From contig SZPM01000002.1 of the NCBI GenBank assembly GCA_030263715.1, positions 1 to 64,000 on the forward strand: a stretch of 64,000 nt of DNA, given 5' to 3'. Made by a program: the position numbers and the translations under genes. The notes below the pieces were generated by a model, which had not been told where the DNA came from, did no database searches, and saw nothing but the letters and a program-made list of their open reading frames with translations. The stretch is from ATM1 sp003577165. GTDB lineage: Bacteria; Armatimonadota; Fimbriimonadia; Fimbriimonadales; ATM1. This document shows positions 44,222 to 53,241 of the stretch, piece after piece. Within the stretch, counting starts at the first letter, position 1, and every line of letters begins with the position of its first letter.

Positions 44222-47200
44222 ATGGCTCTTGAAGGCACTTCCAGGCGCTTTCGCGCCCGATTCAGCACGTCCCGCTGCGTCACACTCTCGCTTCTGACGC
44301 TTGTGGCCGCACAGTCGGCTCTCGCACAGGACCCGGTATTTATTACAGAAGAGCAGGCGCGTCGCTCCGGACCAGGTCATCCGTGGCAGGGCGGGCCTGG
44401 ATCTGTTAATCTGTTTTCGCTCGCTAAGCAAACCGGACTTCATCTCATCGGATGGCGAACGAAAGGCGGGCTTCCCATTTCCTTCGACCTGTTTCACAAT
44501 AGCCAGGCAAGAGTCTACGACCCCACGCTTGGAAAGAAGTGGCTGCACTCCTGCAACACTCAGCTCCAGGTTTGGTCGGAGGGGGGGGCTCTGCGTGCGG
44601 CGATTGTGTGGGGAAGGCACACCATTCAGATGTTCACGAAGACGCAAACGTGGAGACCTCTTGACGGCTACCGTGACAGTCTCGTCGAACTGGGAAACAG
44701 CTATGAGCTTGTCCTCAAAAACCAGACCGTGCTACACTTCGGCCCGCTCCCTCCCCTCGCTTTCGTTCCGAGGAGGAGCGTCATCGAGCGCTTTCGCCTA
44801 GAATACATCGAGGACTCGAGCGGCAACCGTATCGAGTACCAGTACGACGCGATGAGCAGACTCGTACGCGTTGAGGATTCGACGTCGCGTGCCCTTCAGC
44901 TTCACTACGGCTCAGGCCGACTCCAATCCCTCGACTTCTCCACACCCGGCGGATTCACGCGAACGTGGACGTTTCAATATGACCCGAGCGGGCGGATCAA
45001 GCGCGTCACCCTCCCCACCGTGACGACCGACTCCGGCCCGCAGACGTACTTTGTCGAATACGCCTACGATGCCAATGGCAACATCGTATCAATCACGGAT
45101 CCGCGAGGAAACGTCTGGCAGTACGGCTATCAGGGAAACAGCATCTCTTTCGAGCAGTGGCCTGGCAACTCGAGCGCGCAGCGAGTTCTTTACATCGAAC
45201 AAGGCACGTTACGAACCGTCACGGATCCGCGAGGCAACTCGACTCGCTACGAATACGATGGCCTGTCCCGGTTGATCCGAAAGGAGAACGCCTCCTTCTT
45301 CGACGTCACCTGGGAATACAACCATCCTGACTTCCTCTGGTCACCGAGCGGAGTGACCCTTCCATCAGGAGATCACTACCAATACGCCTACGACGCCAAC
45401 GGCAACTTGACGTCCGCCACTGATCCGGCCGGCGAAACTTGGAGCATGACCTACGATTCGCACAACAACCTGACTCAAACTTTGGAGCCACTCGTTACCG
45501 ATGCTTTCGGCAACGTAGAACCTGCTCGACATCGGACCGACTACCAATACGACGCTATGGATCGGCTCGTTCGCGTGAATCGGTACCGAGATCAGATGAA
45601 CTACGACTCGTCTCTCTTCTCTTACGACGCCGCCGGACAACTCGTGAGTTACACCGACCCGCTCGGACGCATGTGGTCCTATCAATACGACGCCTACGGG
45701 AACATGACGCGCGTCCTTACGCCGGCTGGAAGAAAGACGCGCTGGCTCTACGAGAGCGGACTCATAACGCACGGACTTACCGTCCCGAACGCCTGGGAAG
45801 ACTCCAACGGCCTTCGAACGGAATTGCTTCGAGACGAGTGGGGCCGGCTTCGCATAGTCGACTTCCTCAATGAACCGGACCGCCGCTACTCCTACGATGC
45901 CATGAGTCGCCTCGTCAGGACGATCGACGCGGTCGGCCAGACCGACTACAGTTTCGATTCCCGTGGCTGGCTCGTCGTTATCGCCCGCGGCCCGTGGAAC
46001 TGCACGTTCGGATATTACGCGAACGGATTGCTCAGCTCGCAAACCGACAATTCGCCGACAGGGCCGCACGGCATCGTCTACAACTATGATGCGCGCAACC
46101 TGCTCACCAGCATGAACGACTTGGGCATGGTGAGCCAGTACACTTACGACGCGAACGACAGACTCATCTCAAGGATGCTTGCCAACGGAGCGAGCGCGAC
46201 TTACGGATACATGAACTGCCGACTGTCGAGCGTCATGCAGCAGGATCGCGTTGCGATGCCCATCGTGACGCACACCTATCAGTACCAAGACAACGGCGCC
46301 CTCTCACGAATCAACGAGACTGGCAGTTCCACACGGTATCAGTACGACTTCCTCAATCGCCTGATACGAGAGGAGCGAAGCGCGGGCCCCGCGTTCAATC
46401 ACACGTACGCCTATGACGCCGTAGGGAACCGCATCCAACACAACCGAAGCGGCGTACTTACAACTTATCAGTACGACATGGACGGCCTCCTCACGCAGGC
46501 AATCCCGCAGGGCATGGCGCCGGAGATGTATCAGTATGACGGGAACGGCAGGCTTGTGCAGCGCATTCGCAACAACAACACGGAGATCTTCCAGTTCGCG
46601 TACGACACTTCCGGCAATGTGCGCGGAATGACGCAGTGGAATGGGCAAGCCTTCCTCCCCTATCGCAGTTACCAATACGACGCCCTCAACCGCCGCGTCA
46701 TTCGGGACGTGTTCGTCGGTGGATCGCAAACAGAGCGCCACGACTACTATCAAGTTCCGATCGAACTGGTCTCACTCAGCCTCGTGTCATGCGAACCGAT
46801 TCGGGTGGACAAGAACATCCAGGGACAGCCTTCGACGGAGTTGCTGACTTGGTCGCACGGCATCCAGCGATCGAACAACTTGACGGGAACGGACTATTGG
46901 CCCGCCACCGACGGACTCGGCAACCTGCGCGGCTACACAGGCGCTAACGGCTCGGCCGGAAACTATAGTGTCGTGTACGACGCCTTCGGACAAGTCGTCC
47001 AGCAAACCGGCCAGTCTCGCGTGTACGGCTTCGGCGCAGATCGCGGTCTCCGAACGGAGGGAGATGCTGGCCTCATGTCTGGCACAAACAGGTTCTACGA
47101 TCCGAAGATCGGCCTGCGCATTCCTACAGGACCTGCGAGCGGTTTCGTGGACGCTGCGGACTATCTCTTGTGGATGCAAGCGGTCGCCCAGGCCCGGGAC

Positions 47201-47587
47201 GACATCGCCGACAGAGGAACGAATTCGACCTTCTCCGTCTCGCCTAACGGAATCAGCCCATGGATCAACGCTGGTGCCGACTTCATGCCTCGGACGCCGT
47301 CGCTCTCTGATGGCGACTACAACAGGTCCTCATTCTTCGACGTGTTCGTTGAAGTGGACCTACCGGCGATCCAACGATCGTCCTACCCGCAAAACGGCGG
47401 GACATTCACGTCCGAGTTCTATGTCCAGCCGAGATTCACATTCACTCGCGTCGAGGGAGGCGCAGCCACGCCGTCCGGCATGCACGGACCAGACCTGAGC
47501 CCGTCCTCCCCTCCGGGGAGACTCAAGAAGATCCCACAACTCGGCGGCCCGATCGGATGGTGGCCGTTCTGGTTGCCCCCCTGGTAA
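44222..47587 (+). CDS. Secreted RHS/YD-repeat protein, 1121 aa
   Basis: Start at ATG 44222, preceded by a GGGGGG ribosome-binding site; it gives a signal peptide cleaved near SALAQ. An N-terminal domain (about 40-170) ends before many YD repeats such as YQYDAMSRLVRVED, YAYDANGNLTSATDPAGETW and YRYDALNRR-like stretches, in repeats of about 20 residues. Near residue 955 the core ends with NRFYDPKIGL instead of the usual RYYDP-x2-GRF-x-DP. A unique tail of about 160 residues follows. The shell forms a cocoon in known RHS proteins; here the tail is a candidate effector. No immunity gene is evident downstream. Confidence 0.9.
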   Translation: MALEGTSRRFRARFSTSRCVTLSLLTLVAAQSALAQDPVFITEEQARRSGPGHPWQGGPGSVNLFSLAKQTGLHLIGWRTKGGLPISFDLFHNSQARVYDPTLGKKWLHSCNTQLQVWSEGGALRAAIVWGRHTIQMFTKTQTWRPLDGYRDSLVELGNSYELVLKNQTVLHFGPLPPLAFVPRRSVIERFRLEYIEDSSGNRIEYQYDAMSRLVRVEDSTSRALQLHYGSGRLQSLDFSTPGGFTRTWTFQYDPSGRIKRVTLPTVTTDSGPQTYFVEYAYDANGNIVSITDPRGNVWQYGYQGNSISFEQWPGNSSAQRVLYIEQGTLRTVTDPRGNSTRYEYDGLSRLIRKENASFFDVTWEYNHPDFLWSPSGVTLPSGDHYQYAYDANGNLTSATDPAGETWSMTYDSHNNLTQTLEPLVTDAFGNVEPARHRTDYQYDAMDRLVRVNRYRDQMNYDSSLFSYDAAGQLVSYTDPLGRMWSYQYDAYGNMTRVLTPAGRKTRWLYESGLITHGLTVPNAWEDSNGLRTELLRDEWGRLRIVDFLNEPDRRYSYDAMSRLVRTIDAVGQTDYSFDSRGWLVVIARGPWNCTFGYYANGLLSSQTDNSPTGPHGIVYNYDARNLLTSMNDLGMVSQYTYDANDRLISRMLANGASATYGYMNCRLSSVMQQDRVAMPIVTHTYQYQDNGALSRINETGSSTRYQYDFLNRLIREERSAGPAFNHTYAYDAVGNRIQHNRSGVLTTYQYDMDGLLTQAIPQGMAPEMYQYDGNGRLVQRIRNNNTEIFQFAYDTSGNVRGMTQWNGQAFLPYRSYQYDALNRRVIRDVFVGGSQTERHDYYQVPIELVSLSLVSCEPIRVDKNIQGQPSTELLTWSHGIQRSNNLTGTDYWPATDGLGNLRGYTGANGSAGNYSVVYDAFGQVVQQTGQSRVYGFGADRGLRTEGDAGLMSGTNRFYDPKIGLRIPTGPASGFVDAADYLLWMQAVAQARDDIADRGTNSTFSVSPNGISPWINAGADFMPRTPSLSDGDYNRSSFFDVFVEVDLPAIQRSSYPQNGGTFTSEFYVQPRFTFTRVEGGAATPSGMHGPDLSPSSPPGRLKKIPQLGGPIGWWPFWLPPW

Positions 47588-47620
47588 GCCGAAATCGGTC
47601 TCAGTTCCTCCGACAAACGA

Positions 47621-47655
47621 GCACGCCTTTTCCGATAGGCAGGACAAAGGCGTGC
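47621..47655 (+). terminator. Hairpin behind the RHS gene
   Basis: A perfect 10-bp stem (47621-47630 with 47646-47655) with a 15-nt loop lies 33 nt past the RHS stop codon. No T run follows, so it could equally be a stem in the pirin leader. Confidence 0.5.
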
Positions 47656-47728
47656 ATCCGCTCGTCCGCCCTCGCACGCGCGTGACACGCGCGCCGAAGA
47701 TGGCGTAGAATTCTTGGCGAGAAAAGCG

Positions 47729-48628
47729 ATGTCCATCCGCCCCGTCAAGAAACTCATCAGAGCCAAGCCCACCATCGAAGGCGCAGGCGTCCACCTTCGG
47801 CGCGCGTTCGGTTTCGGCAGCACGTCCGACACCGACCCGTTCCTTCTGCTCGACGACTTCCGCAACGATAACCCAGACGAGTACCTCGCTGGCTTTCCGT
47901 GGCATCCTCATAGAGGAATCGAGACCATCACCTACGTGCTCGCCGGAACGGTGCAGCATGGCGACAGCATGGGCAACAGCGGCGAGATCGCAGCGGGCGA
48001 CGTGCAGTGGATGACCGCGGGTCGCGGCATCATCCACCAAGAGATGCCGAAGGGCGACGTGCAGGGACGAATGCACGGCTTTCAACTTTGGGCGAACCTC
48101 CCCTCATCCCTAAAGATGACCGCGCCGCACTATCAAGAAGTCAAATCTGGGCAAATTCCCGAAGTGGTGGAAGACGACGGGACGCGCGTGCGAGTCGTCT
48201 GCGGCACGTTCTGGGGCGCGACCGGCCCCGTGGACGGCATCGCCGCCGAGCCCATCTACCTCGACGTGTACGTCCCCCCCGGAGTCAGGCGCCCTCTCCC
48301 AATGGACACGCGGCGCAACGCATTCGCTTACGTGTTCGAGGGCGCCGCGAGTTTCTGCAACGCTTCCGAGCCATTCGACGTTCCGACCGAGGGCGTCGGT
48401 TGGCTCGACACGTCGCCCCCCTCCGAAGCGGACAACCGGTCCCTCATCCTCTTTGATGCGGGAGACGAGATCACGCTCGAAACCCGCGACGAAGGCGTGC
48501 GGTTCCTGCTCGTATCCGGCAAACCGCTAAAAGAGCCCGTCGCATGGTACGGCCCCATCGTCATGAACACGAACGAGCAACTCCGCCAGGCCTTCGAGGA
48601 ACTCGAAAACGGCACCTTCCTGGGATAG
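47729..48628 (+). CDS. Pirin family protein
   Basis: 299 aa from ATG 47729; a TTG 5 codons upstream is less likely. The bicupin with the metal-binding residues H59 and H61 (FPWHPHRGIET), H103 and E105 (IIHQEMP) is complete, as are the conserved HGDSMGNSG and QLWANLP blocks. Bacterial pirins are cytoplasmic iron-dependent proteins; some oxidise quercetin, others regulate metabolism. The last 120 nt are repeated in diverged form behind the next gene (50496-50618). Confidence 0.94.
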   Translation: MSIRPVKKLIRAKPTIEGAGVHLRRAFGFGSTSDTDPFLLLDDFRNDNPDEYLAGFPWHPHRGIETITYVLAGTVQHGDSMGNSGEIAAGDVQWMTAGRGIIHQEMPKGDVQGRMHGFQLWANLPSSLKMTAPHYQEVKSGQIPEVVEDDGTRVRVVCGTFWGATGPVDGIAAEPIYLDVYVPPGVRRPLPMDTRRNAFAYVFEGAASFCNASEPFDVPTEGVGWLDTSPPSEADNRSLILFDAGDEITLETRDEGVRFLLVSGKPLKEPVAWYGPIVMNTNEQLRQAFEELENGTFLG

Positions 48629-48637
48629 TTCCCGCGG
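48509..48637 (+). repeat. Direct repeat, copy 1 (3' end of the pirin gene)
   Basis: Covers the last 40 codons of pirin and 9 nt beyond. It matches 50496-50618 at about 88 percent (13 differences counted over the first 113 positions); a short indel near the stop separates the two ends at CCCGCGG. Confidence 0.85.
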
Positions 48638-48674
48638 CTTGAAGGAGGTTCCAACTCAGGCGTCGTAAACCCAA

Positions 48675-50483
48675 ATGACGATGACCTCGCTCGCAATAGT
48701 TGCCCTCTGCCTCCTTCCTGCAGCGCCGCAAGACCAGGAGCCGCTAAGCCAGAACTTCGAACTGAAAGCTGGCAGCGGCAATGTCTACATGGGCGGGGGA
48801 ATCCGTGCCGAATTCAAAGTCGAATTCAAGTTCCTCGGCGTGAAGAGCGATCCATTCCTGGGCGCTTATGCTTGCACGAACAGCTGTAAAGGGCAGAAAC
48901 ACCTCGCACATCCCGAGTGCGACACGTCTTGCGACATCGCGTGCGAAAGCAACCACGTGAGGGGCCCCATTCTTCCGACATGGGTGCAGCCAAACGAAAA
49001 GGGTTGGGAAGAGGCGATCAAAGCCGCAGAAGCACATGGGCTCAAAGGGTCGCTTGCGAACGAATTCTATTGGCAGGTTGTTAGAAGAGGCGGCGGAGAA
49101 GTCCAGGGCCCCGGCGTCCAGCTAAAGTGGAGATGCTGGAACAAGACGCCTTGCTCTACCTCCAAACGTTGCATCAAGTACAACGTCTACTCACGAGTTG
49201 TGCACGTGAAGATATCTCGTGAACAAACAGCGCCGGACGGCACGATGACCGTCACTCCCGGCGGACAGTTCGATGCTGCATGGACGGAACTTTGGGTGCC
49301 CACTGAAGAGTTCGTCGAACTACCGCCGGTCGTGAATTGCCGATGCTCAGTCGTAAAGTCAATCAAAGACGGAGGAGACTTCGACGAACCCACACCGACG
49401 CCTCCACACCCAGGACAGCCACCGAACGAGGAGTACATCGAGCCAAAGACTCCGTTGATCGAAGACCTCGAGCCACCGAATTCTCCAGGTCTCGAACCGA
49501 TCGGTTTCGAAGGCCCCGTCATCGGCACGGATGAAAACGGAATTCCAGTAAGTCCGAACGTGCTGCAACAGTTCAACTTCAAAATCACACTCGATGACAT
49601 GAACGGCGGAGAGGTCACGTGCGAGAATCCGTTCCCAGTTCCGTTCGACTTCTGGATCCCTGCCGGCTCGGTCTGCGACACGGACAATGACGGTGTGCAG
49701 GATTGCCTCATCATCCGGCCCTGCGTGATTTATCTTCCATCCCTCAGCATCTTCTCGCCCGACGGCCCGGTCCGTGTGACGGCCAAGTTGCGAACCATGT
49801 GCATGGAAATGTCCAAGCATGAGCCGAGCAAGTCCACAAAGTTCAGTCTGATGCCGAACTCCGACCCTGTACTTGCACGAATAGGCCATCAAATCTCGCG
49901 CTCCCGGTTTATCGGCTCCTGGGACCAAGCCAAAATCTGGATCTACACCGACGGCGCAACCTACGAGGACATCCAAAAGCGCCTCCTGCCGGCGCCTGGG
50001 AAGGGCTCCTACGCCAGGGCTCTCTATGAGGCCGCAGTGGCGGGAACGAACTTCGACGCGCCTAAGTGGAGCAAGTGCATCGAGCCAACACTGCTGACGG
50101 CATACGGCAGCAAAGGAGCCACCGTGTGGCTCGCGCACCGCATTGCGCGCACTCCTGCGAGACTCTCGACTTGGGTACGTAGCGGCGCAAGCGAAATGGC
50201 GCAACTCTTGGGTCCGAGTGCTACTGAACAGGAAGCGCACCACTTCGCGCGCGTCGTGAGCATCTTTGCCGCTTCGCAGAACGTCGAAGCGCAGCGAGCT
50301 GCCATTGCAATCATGTCTGCGGTGCCGAGCGCAGCACGGGAAAAACTCGCCAAAGAAACCCTCATGTCTTTTTGGCTGCTGTGCCTTTCCGAAGACAAAG
50401 CCATCGCCGGCCAGGCCCTCAAACTCCTGAACGCTTGGAATCCCCCGGAGAAGGAGATCATCCTGCTCAACGTGCCTAAGTAG
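48675..50483 (+). CDS. Secreted Cys-rich protein of unknown function, 602 aa
   Basis: A short signal peptide (MTMTSLAIVALCLLPAAP; an internal ATG is 3 codons later) precedes a domain with eight or more cysteines between about residues 60 and 170 (YACTNSCKGQ, CDTSCDIACES, KWRCWNKTPCSTSKRC), suggesting disulfides outside the cell. A Pro-rich linker follows (PTPTPPHPGQPPNEEYIEP), then a beta domain and a C-terminal alpha-helical, HEAT-like part of about 170 residues. I recognise no family. It sits between intact pirin and a copy of the pirin 3' end, so it is probably acquired cargo. Confidence 0.75.
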   Translation: MTMTSLAIVALCLLPAAPQDQEPLSQNFELKAGSGNVYMGGGIRAEFKVEFKFLGVKSDPFLGAYACTNSCKGQKHLAHPECDTSCDIACESNHVRGPILPTWVQPNEKGWEEAIKAAEAHGLKGSLANEFYWQVVRRGGGEVQGPGVQLKWRCWNKTPCSTSKRCIKYNVYSRVVHVKISREQTAPDGTMTVTPGGQFDAAWTELWVPTEEFVELPPVVNCRCSVVKSIKDGGDFDEPTPTPPHPGQPPNEEYIEPKTPLIEDLEPPNSPGLEPIGFEGPVIGTDENGIPVSPNVLQQFNFKITLDDMNGGEVTCENPFPVPFDFWIPAGSVCDTDNDGVQDCLIIRPCVIYLPSLSIFSPDGPVRVTAKLRTMCMEMSKHEPSKSTKFSLMPNSDPVLARIGHQISRSRFIGSWDQAKIWIYTDGATYEDIQKRLLPAPGKGSYARALYEAAVAGTNFDAPKWSKCIEPTLLTAYGSKGATVWLAHRIARTPARLSTWVRSGASEMAQLLGPSATEQEAHHFARVVSIFAASQNVEAQRAAIAIMSAVPSAAREKLAKETLMSFWLLCLSEDKAIAGQALKLLNAWNPPEKEIILLNVPK

Positions 50484-50621
50484 GCGCTACTCGAACTCGT
50501 ATCCGGCGAACCGCTAAAAGAGCCCGTCGAGTTGTACGGCCCCATCGTGATGAACGCGAATGAGCAGCTCCGCCAGACGTTCGAGAAACTCGAAATCGGC
50601 ACCTTCCTCGGCCCGCGGTAA
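50484..50621 (+). pseudogene. Duplicate of the pirin C-terminus
   Basis: Starting right after the TAG of the Cys-rich gene and in the same frame, the sequence reads LVSGEPLKEPVELYGPIVMN and AN-EQLRQTFEKLEIGTFLG before a TAA (50619-50621). This parallels the pirin end LVSGKPLKEPVAWYGPIVMN and TNEQLRQAFEELENGTFLG. No pirin sequence precedes it and no start codon serves it, so it is a remnant. Confidence 0.88.
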
Positions 50622-50652
50622 GGGCGCGAGTCAGCGCCTACAAAAAAGACAA

Positions 50653-50682
50653 GCGACCCTCGGAGATGTCTCCGAGGGTCGC
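50653..50682 (-). terminator. Terminator of the RRM protein gene
   Basis: A perfect 14-bp stem (50653-50666 with 50669-50682, tight loop) is followed on the minus strand by TTGTCTTTTTTG. It lies 58 nt after the RRM gene stop. Confidence 0.88.
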
Positions 50683-50740
50683 TTCGATGACGGGCGCTAT
50701 GCGAAACTACTCGCTTCCCAAAGCGCTCATCGCGCTGGCG

Positions 50741-51034
50741 TTACCAGCTTCGCTTGCGTCCGCCCTGGCGGTAATTGCCGCCGCCGCCACCGCCGCCGCT
50801 TCGCTCTTCGCGAGGTCGCGCTTCATTGACGTTGAGCGTTCGGCCGTCGAACTCCTTGTTGTTCATCGCAGAGATCGCTGCATCCGCCTGATCCGCGTCC
50901 ACGTCCACGAAGCCGAAGCCTCGACTGTCCATGATGCGGGTATTGCGTCCGCCGAACGGGGCAAACGCATTCGCGAGCGCCGCCTCAGATGTGTTGTAGG
51001 AGAGATTCCCTACGTAGAGTGTTTTTGTAGCCAA
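50741..51034 (-). CDS. RRM-type RNA-binding protein with Gly-rich tail
   Basis: 97 aa. One RNA recognition motif with RNP2 (LYVGNL, about residues 6-11) and RNP1 (RGFGFVDVD, 38-46), then a Gly/Arg tail (RSGGGGGGGNYRQGGRKRSW). These small proteins bind single-stranded RNA and are often cold-inducible in bacteria such as cyanobacteria. The start is a TTG at 51032-51034, set by a perfect AAGGAGG (51042-51048) with 7-nt spacing. The leader is about 130 nt and carries a stable hairpin just upstream of that site. Confidence 0.95.
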   Translation of the reverse strand: MATKTLYVGNLSYNTSEAALANAFAPFGGRNTRIMDSRGFGFVDVDADQADAAISAMNNKEFDGRTLNVNEARPREERSGGGGGGGNYRQGGRKRSW

Positions 51035-51053
51035 AATATGGCCTCCTTATGTG

Positions 51054-51072
51054 GCCTCGAATCGTTCGAGGC
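51054..51072 (-). promoter_or_regulatory. Leader hairpin upstream of the RRM ribosome-binding site
   Basis: An 8-bp stem (51054-51061 with 51065-51072, loop of 3 nt) ends 5 nt before AAGGAGG on the minus strand. A TATAAT at 51176-51181 (minus) is the probable -10 box, giving a leader of about 130 nt. A cold-shock-type role is an inference. Confidence 0.5.
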
Positions 51073-51247
51073 GTAGTCTGTTCCGGTTCGTGTCAATCGC
51101 AATCTCTTCCAGGAACAGGCCAAGAGGCATGAAACTGAGTGGGAATACTTCGGACAAAGAATCGTAACGAGGCTCATTATACCCCTGGAACCGCCCCCCT
51201 GGCCCAAAACAAGGCGATCGGTCCCCAGCGGAGCCCATAATGGCAGG

Positions 51248-52711
51248 GTGAAGACTCAGCCGCCGAGGCTGCCGACCATCATCCAAGGCGGCATGGGCGT
51301 CGCCGTTTCAGGCTGGCGCCTCGCGCGCGCCGTCTCAATCCGCGGACAGTTAGGGGTCGTCTCCGGCACAGCCGCAGACGCGGTTCTCGCCCGGCGCCTT
51401 CAGCTCGGCGATCAAGGCGGCCACATTCGAAGCGCCCTCGACGCATTCCCGATTCCGGAGATCGCGGACAGAGTCCTAGACAGATATTTCCGCCCGGAGG
51501 GTCTCAGGGCCGACCAGTCGTTTCGCTCAAAGCCCGTGCCGACAGTGAAGTTCTCGCAATCGCTCACAGACCTCACTGTGTTGGCGAACTTCGTCGAAGT
51601 CCATCTCGCGAAACGCGACCAAGACGGTTGGGTCGGCATCAATCTCTTAGAGAAGGTCCAACTTCCAACTCTTCCGGCTCTGTTCGGAGCGATGCTCGCA
51701 GGCGTGGATTTCGTTCTAATGGGCGCTGGCATTCCTCGTCAGATCCCCGGCGTCCTCGATTCCCTTGCTGCGCTGGAGGAAACGAAACTGCGGCTCGATG
51801 TCGCGGGTTCTCCCGCAGTTGAATCTAAGTTCGCCACATTCCATCCCACCCACTACATCAGCAGCGACACGCCAGAACTCACGCGGCCAAAATTCCTCGC
51901 CATCGTGTCATCGAATGCTCTCGCCACGCACTTGGTCAAACGCTGCACGCCTCCGGTAGACGGCCTCGTCATAGAGGGCCCGACGGCCGGCGGACACAAC
52001 GCCCCCCCGCGAGGGCCCCTGCAATTCGATGAAGACCGTAATCCCATCTACGGACCCAAAGACGACCCCGAAATCGAAGCCATTCGCGAACTCGGAGTGC
52101 CCTTCTGGCTCGCTGGCGAGTACGGATCGCGAGAAAAATTGCACCGTGCGCTGGAATTGGGAGCGACGGGCATACAAGTCGGGACTCCCTTCGCCTTCTG
52201 TCAAGAGTCCGGACTCGCGCCCGAAATCAAAGCGCAAGTTCTCGATGCCTGCGCGAACGGCACCGCGCACATCCGCACCGACGCCGGCGCATCTCCCACC
52301 GGATTCCCGTTCAAAGTCGTGTCGCTTGAAGGTTCGCTCTCAGAGCAGTCCGTGTACGAAGCGCGAGAAAGGATTTGCGATCTTGGATACTTGAGGCAGC
52401 CCTACCTCACCGAGAAGGGAACGATTGGATATCGCTGCGCCTCAGAACCGATCGAAGACTTCATCGAAAAAGGCGGCAGCGCAGAGGAGACCGAAAATCG
52501 CAAGTGCCTCTGCAACGGGCTCCTCGCCGCTGTCGGCCTCGGGCAACGTCGGAGCGGCGTATCGGAGCCGCCCATCGTGACGGCTGGCGACGATCTGCGC
52601 AACATCGCGCGCTTCCTGTCGAACGGCAAGCGCACTTACACTGCCGACGACGTGCTCGACGACATCCTCGCTGCGTCCGACGTCGCCCCGCCGCAAGAGG
52701 CTCGCACCTGA
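51248..52711 (+). CDS. Nitronate monooxygenase-like flavoprotein
   Basis: 487 aa with a GTG start. The FMN-binding TIM-barrel start (PTIIQGGMGVAVSGWRLARA), VVSGTAAD, the catalytic-histidine block GPTAGGHNAPPRG and LGATGIQVGTPFAFCQESG belong to the NMO/2-nitropropane dioxygenase family. It is longer than ordinary NMOs (about 320-380 aa), with a C-terminal extension including CLCNGLLAAVGLGQ, as in the PfaD-like branch. It would oxidise nitronates or act as an enoyl reductase-type flavoenzyme. The substrate is uncertain. Divergent from the RRM gene. Confidence 0.88.
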   Translation: MKTQPPRLPTIIQGGMGVAVSGWRLARAVSIRGQLGVVSGTAADAVLARRLQLGDQGGHIRSALDAFPIPEIADRVLDRYFRPEGLRADQSFRSKPVPTVKFSQSLTDLTVLANFVEVHLAKRDQDGWVGINLLEKVQLPTLPALFGAMLAGVDFVLMGAGIPRQIPGVLDSLAALEETKLRLDVAGSPAVESKFATFHPTHYISSDTPELTRPKFLAIVSSNALATHLVKRCTPPVDGLVIEGPTAGGHNAPPRGPLQFDEDRNPIYGPKDDPEIEAIRELGVPFWLAGEYGSREKLHRALELGATGIQVGTPFAFCQESGLAPEIKAQVLDACANGTAHIRTDAGASPTGFPFKVVSLEGSLSEQSVYEARERICDLGYLRQPYLTEKGTIGYRCASEPIEDFIEKGGSAEETENRKCLCNGLLAAVGLGQRRSGVSEPPIVTAGDDLRNIARFLSNGKRTYTADDVLDDILAASDVAPPQEART

Positions 52712-52810
52712 GGCACGCCCTCGACCCGCCCGTCCAGGATCCCTGTGAACCGTAGCGCGCCGACTCACCTGATTTGCGTTAGACCCGGTCAATCACGTGT
52801 TGAAAAGTTC

Positions 52811-53182
52811 TCAACTCCCATCCACACTGTTCTCATCCTGCCTGTCAGGAACGATGGGGGGCGGTAGAACAGGCTCCGGCTTCACGAACAGCTTAAGGAA
52901 GACCAAACACAGCAGCGCAAGTAACGAGACCGCGAACCCGCCGAAGAAGATGATGTAGAAAAGCATCCAGACCCACATCGGGTCGCGATCCGAGCCCCCG
53001 AAGAACCCCATCAAGGCGCAGCCACTTACAAGTGGCGAGAGCGTCGCAACCGAAGTCAGGCGATGGGCCAGTAGCGCTTTTTGATCCTGAGTCACTCCGG
53101 AGCCGCCCTCGGAAGTATGGCACCCCGCGTCGCGAAGTCCCCCATCGCGAAGTCGCCCTGCGCTTCCGTCAGAAGCAACCAT
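52811..53182 (-). CDS. Small membrane protein of unknown function
   Basis: Up to 123 aa, with two membrane helices (about residues 44-60 and VWMLFYIIFFGGFAVSLLAL), followed by a hydrophilic Pro-rich tail (KPEPVLPPPIVPDRQDE). The true start is unclear: the ATG at 53182 adds a Gly/Arg-rich stretch, and a GTG at 53093-53095 would give the shorter form beginning TQDQKALLAHRL. No family recognised. Confidence 0.5.
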   Translation of the reverse strand: MVASDGSAGRLRDGGLRDAGCHTSEGGSGVTQDQKALLAHRLTSVATLSPLVSGCALMGFFGGSDRDPMWVWMLFYIIFFGGFAVSLLALLCLVFLKLFVKPEPVLPPPIVPDRQDENSVDGS

Positions 53183-53241
53183 GAATCGCAGCCCCCAGCG
53201 AATCAGGAACGCCGCGATCCGTTTCCGGCTAAACTAACCGC

